From Eukaryota sp. TZLM1-RC (lineage: Eukaryota; Metamonada: BaSk clade), in assembly GCA_040285825.1 (NCBI GenBank), contig JAUPSS010000004.1:62001-126000 (forward strand): a stretch of DNA of 64,000 bases, written 5' to 3'. Below, in pieces: positions 61,576-64,000 of the stretch; the first letter of the stretch is position 1, and each line of letters begins with the position of its first letter. Below the pieces are notes generated by a model. It was not told the DNA's origin, searched no databases, and was given only the letters and a program-made list of their open reading frames with translations. The position numbers and the translations under genes are program-made.

Positions 61576-63295
61576 GGAATGAAATCTCACTTGATATACA
61601 TCGACTGTTGTGTTGTTGTATAGTTCGATAGAAATGGGATACCATCAAACAATCCAAAATTCTTATTATCATTATTATCGTTCTTCACAATTTAAAAACT
61701 TGCTTTGGTTTGAGGGTTGAGTTCCTTGAGTTCCTTGAGACTTGCTCGTGAAAATATTTTAAACCTGATGGATGATGAATTATTAGATATTAGTCGAGAA
61801 CAAGATATTGGAAACAATGAACGAGACGAAAACTAATATCCAAATCCATTTGTGTACCTTTAATTCAATAATTAATAAATTCAATTAAAAGAACAATTAC
61901 AAATCACACCCCATGAGAACTCATGTTTAGGTCTTCAATTATCCAAAGATCAGATTGTGATACATTCATTGGAGGCATATTTGATTTTGAATCCATTGTC
62001 CCCTTTTTGCAGGACCAAAACTCAAAACCGAACGTTTTCACAAATATGAGAACATGCAAAGAAGCACCACTATTAAGTAAATCACAATATTTTTAAAAGA
62101 AACACCACAGATAAAACATTTAATAATGGTGAATTTTCTTGAAAGTCAAAACAAGATAATAAATTACACAAAACTTAGTTTAGCACATTCCAAATTAGAA
62201 GGATCTCCTCCAATTCCAGATTAACAAATACGAACCTGGTTACTGGTATGACAGAGGTGTTAGATGTAGAATAAGATAAAATCACGTATGATGACTCACA
62301 ATAATTTGATTTAATGAAGCTTTTCCTTTGGTCACTGCAATAAAATCCAGCAGAAGCACTGTGAAATTTGAAGCACTGACCATTTTGTTGCTTTTGATTT
62401 TCTTAGCCCAATCGCGTCCACTGACAAAAGCAAACATGCCATCGAAGAAATCCTTGAAGATTATGATACAGCTAAAGGACCTGTCTACATTATACGATAG
62501 ATTAAGTGGCATGACTTCCAAGGAATTGTATTTCATTCAATCAGTTATTCAGAAGCATATCCGCGAGTTTATGGAAACTAATTCAAACAAATGTAAATTC
62601 ACTCAATTCATTAGCTCAACTCAAACTCTTCCTGAGCCAAATCATTATCTGAAAAGCAGGTGGAAGAACAATTGTAAAAATTATTAATTAGGAAACATGA
62701 GAATTAGGTGTATGTTTCTCACTAGTGAGCACCCTTATATAGAATAAAATTAAATAAAACTTTAGGTCAATGCAGTTTATTCAGCTAGTGGAATGCCTTT
62801 GCCAATTCAAGTGTGCCTCAACTTTTTATCAGTGGTTATGGTTTAAACTGCTTAAGAAATTTGAACAATTTGAAAGGTGATAGATGGATTCAATTTAAAC
62901 AAAACAAATTTGACGTATTGAGAATTAGCCAATCATTCCCTTGAGCAAAATACCCTGTTTGTTTTGAAATTGTGTGCACATTCTTGATATCAAATACCAG
63001 ACTCTATCACAAGTGAAAGAACCTTTGGTTATGTGTCATGGTTCTTTAACTTCCATTAGTCAGAATTGTAAACTTTGTCACAAAGGTTCAAGACGGATTC
63101 TTAAATAGAAACTGAATAGGAGCTGGCACATCAGATTTTGCTGGTAAAGATTGATGTCAGTACGAGTGATAATAAAGAATCTCAATAGTTGAGCTGAATA
63201 TATACTGTTTTATATATTATTATATTGTATATGTATTTAAAATGAAGCTTCCCTCTGAAATGACCTTTTCATGGTTGATTGCATTAAAAAAGAAC
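61576..63295. other. Region without recognised genes
   Basis: Contains a short plus-strand frame near 61,730-61,836 (ENILNLMDDELLDISREQDI, then TAA) and the 62,328-62,687 ORF listed separately. Otherwise AT-rich and non-coding, with a TATATTATTATATTG tract near 63,215. Confidence 0.45.
62328..62687 (+). other. Hypothetical ORF, unknown
   Basis: A 119-codon frame starting at TTG; the first ATG is at about 62,436 (MPSKKSLKIMIQLKDLS). It has a hydrophobic stretch (ALTILLLLIFLAQS) and a charged remainder. No family is recognised and coding is uncertain. Confidence 0.2.
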
Positions 63296-64000
63296 GAATT
63301 GAAAATAAGACCAACTGCAATAGGTGAATCATTATCCTGAATTCTTGCTTTTGCTGTGTTTGGTAGGATTAGTAAAAAAGCTAAAGATTGTTTTAGTCCT
63401 TTTCAATTTAGATATTAAAACAGTTGATGGAGCATCTTTTGCGGCACTCTTTTCTGATGTTTTTTTAATTCAAGCAATTTGAATTATATTTTTAATTCAG
63501 ATTTTAAAAACGCTTTAAATGCAGTGAAGAGGTCGTCGTTCTTGCCCGTGCTCCAAACTCATTTCCCAGAAGCTGAGTCGTTCTTTTACAATTTTTATGG
63601 CTCACAGTCAACACTTGTATATGAAGATTTTAATTTGATATCATCGTCTGGTGTCAAACAAGGTGATCCATTAGGTCCTTTCATTTTCTGCCTTGCTATC
63701 CATCCTCTAATAAGTGAATTAAAACAAGAATTTCTAGATATTCATATTACTGCTTATATGGATGACATTTTGATAATTGGTCCAATTGATTCATTGAGAA
63801 AAATTGCTAGAATTGTTCAACAGTGCTATTATGAAATTGTTCTTTTTTTAAATATTTCCCAATGTTTGTTGATTGGTAGAGAGCATGCTGAATTCGTTAT
63901 TGATGATCAAATTGTTCCTTTCATCAACTATTTTGAATAAGGATTCCGTTTTTTAGGTTGTTATTTAGGCAATTTCGATGAAATTCAAAATCAACTTTCT
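63296..64000 (+). pseudogene. REL non-LTR element, RT part, cut by window edge
   Basis: IRPTAIGESL, then CFSPFQFRY, lead into a 153-codon frame with motif A (DFKNALNAVKR, where other copies have NAFN), motif B SSSGVKQGDPLGPFIFCLAIH and motif C AYMDDILIIG. After a shift at about 63,940 the thumb begins (GFRFLGCYLGNFDEIQNQLS), as in 37,650-37,946. Stops near 63,345 and 63,420 mark it as a pseudogene, at least in this 5' part. Confidence 0.82.

Overview
The window looks like nuclear DNA of an AT-rich unicellular eukaryote. It carries no bacterial operons. It holds long tandem satellites, a chromodomain-type Ty3/gypsy LTR retrotransposon, more than a dozen decayed non-LTR retrotransposon copies with a restriction-like endonuclease (REL), a Fanzor-type (eukaryotic TnpB-like) relic, and a RING/coiled-coil/Sel1 gene. 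One apparently intact gene for a bacterial-type polyferredoxin membrane protein hints at an anaerobic or microaerophilic protist, but I cannot name the species.

Layout. 1-10,815: a satellite with a monomer of about 465 bp, most copies of which carry a 5'-truncated REL retroelement at one fixed target site (12-bp target-site duplication, TSD). The composite of about 1,025 bp is then repeated in tandem; a second REL family sits at a different site in the same satellite. 11,007-11,132: a 126-nt sequence that can fold into a perfect four-stem cloverleaf with GCAA and C(UUCG)G loops. 11.1-20.9 kb: two broken copies of an element with zinc fingers, RNase H, more zinc fingers, RT, a zinc knuckle and REL, separated by three tandem copies of a SAP plus His-Me-finger (I-PpoI-like) endonuclease locus with a second ORF of unknown function. 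21.3-23.7 kb: no gene seen. 23.7-35.8 kb: a second satellite, about 1,616 bp per monomer, with a 3.23-kb higher-order period and nested 450-bp subrepeats.

36.4-38.6 kb: an antisense REL retroelement with RT. 38,679-46,077: a complete but mutated chromovirus with 154/156-bp LTRs and a 4-bp TSD, inserted exactly into the zinc-finger codons of a plus-strand REL element. 46-64 kb: a graveyard of REL fragments on both strands in which lie a Fanzor pseudogene (49.4-50.6 kb), the polyferredoxin gene (50.7-51.7 kb), the RING-Sel1 gene (53.5-55.1 kb), an IS607-type serine recombinase remnant (57.7-58.1 kb) and two weak BED/hAT-like remnants.

Only two ORFs look like ordinary host genes (50,718-51,713 and 53,470-55,119). 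Everything else recognisable is mobile-element derived, so the region resembles heterochromatin or a subtelomere. The most unusual items are the cloverleaf, the SAP/His-Me locus, the REL ORFs whose start codon comes from the satellite, and the coexistence of Fanzor and IS607 relics. All functional names are by motif recognition; no searches were run.
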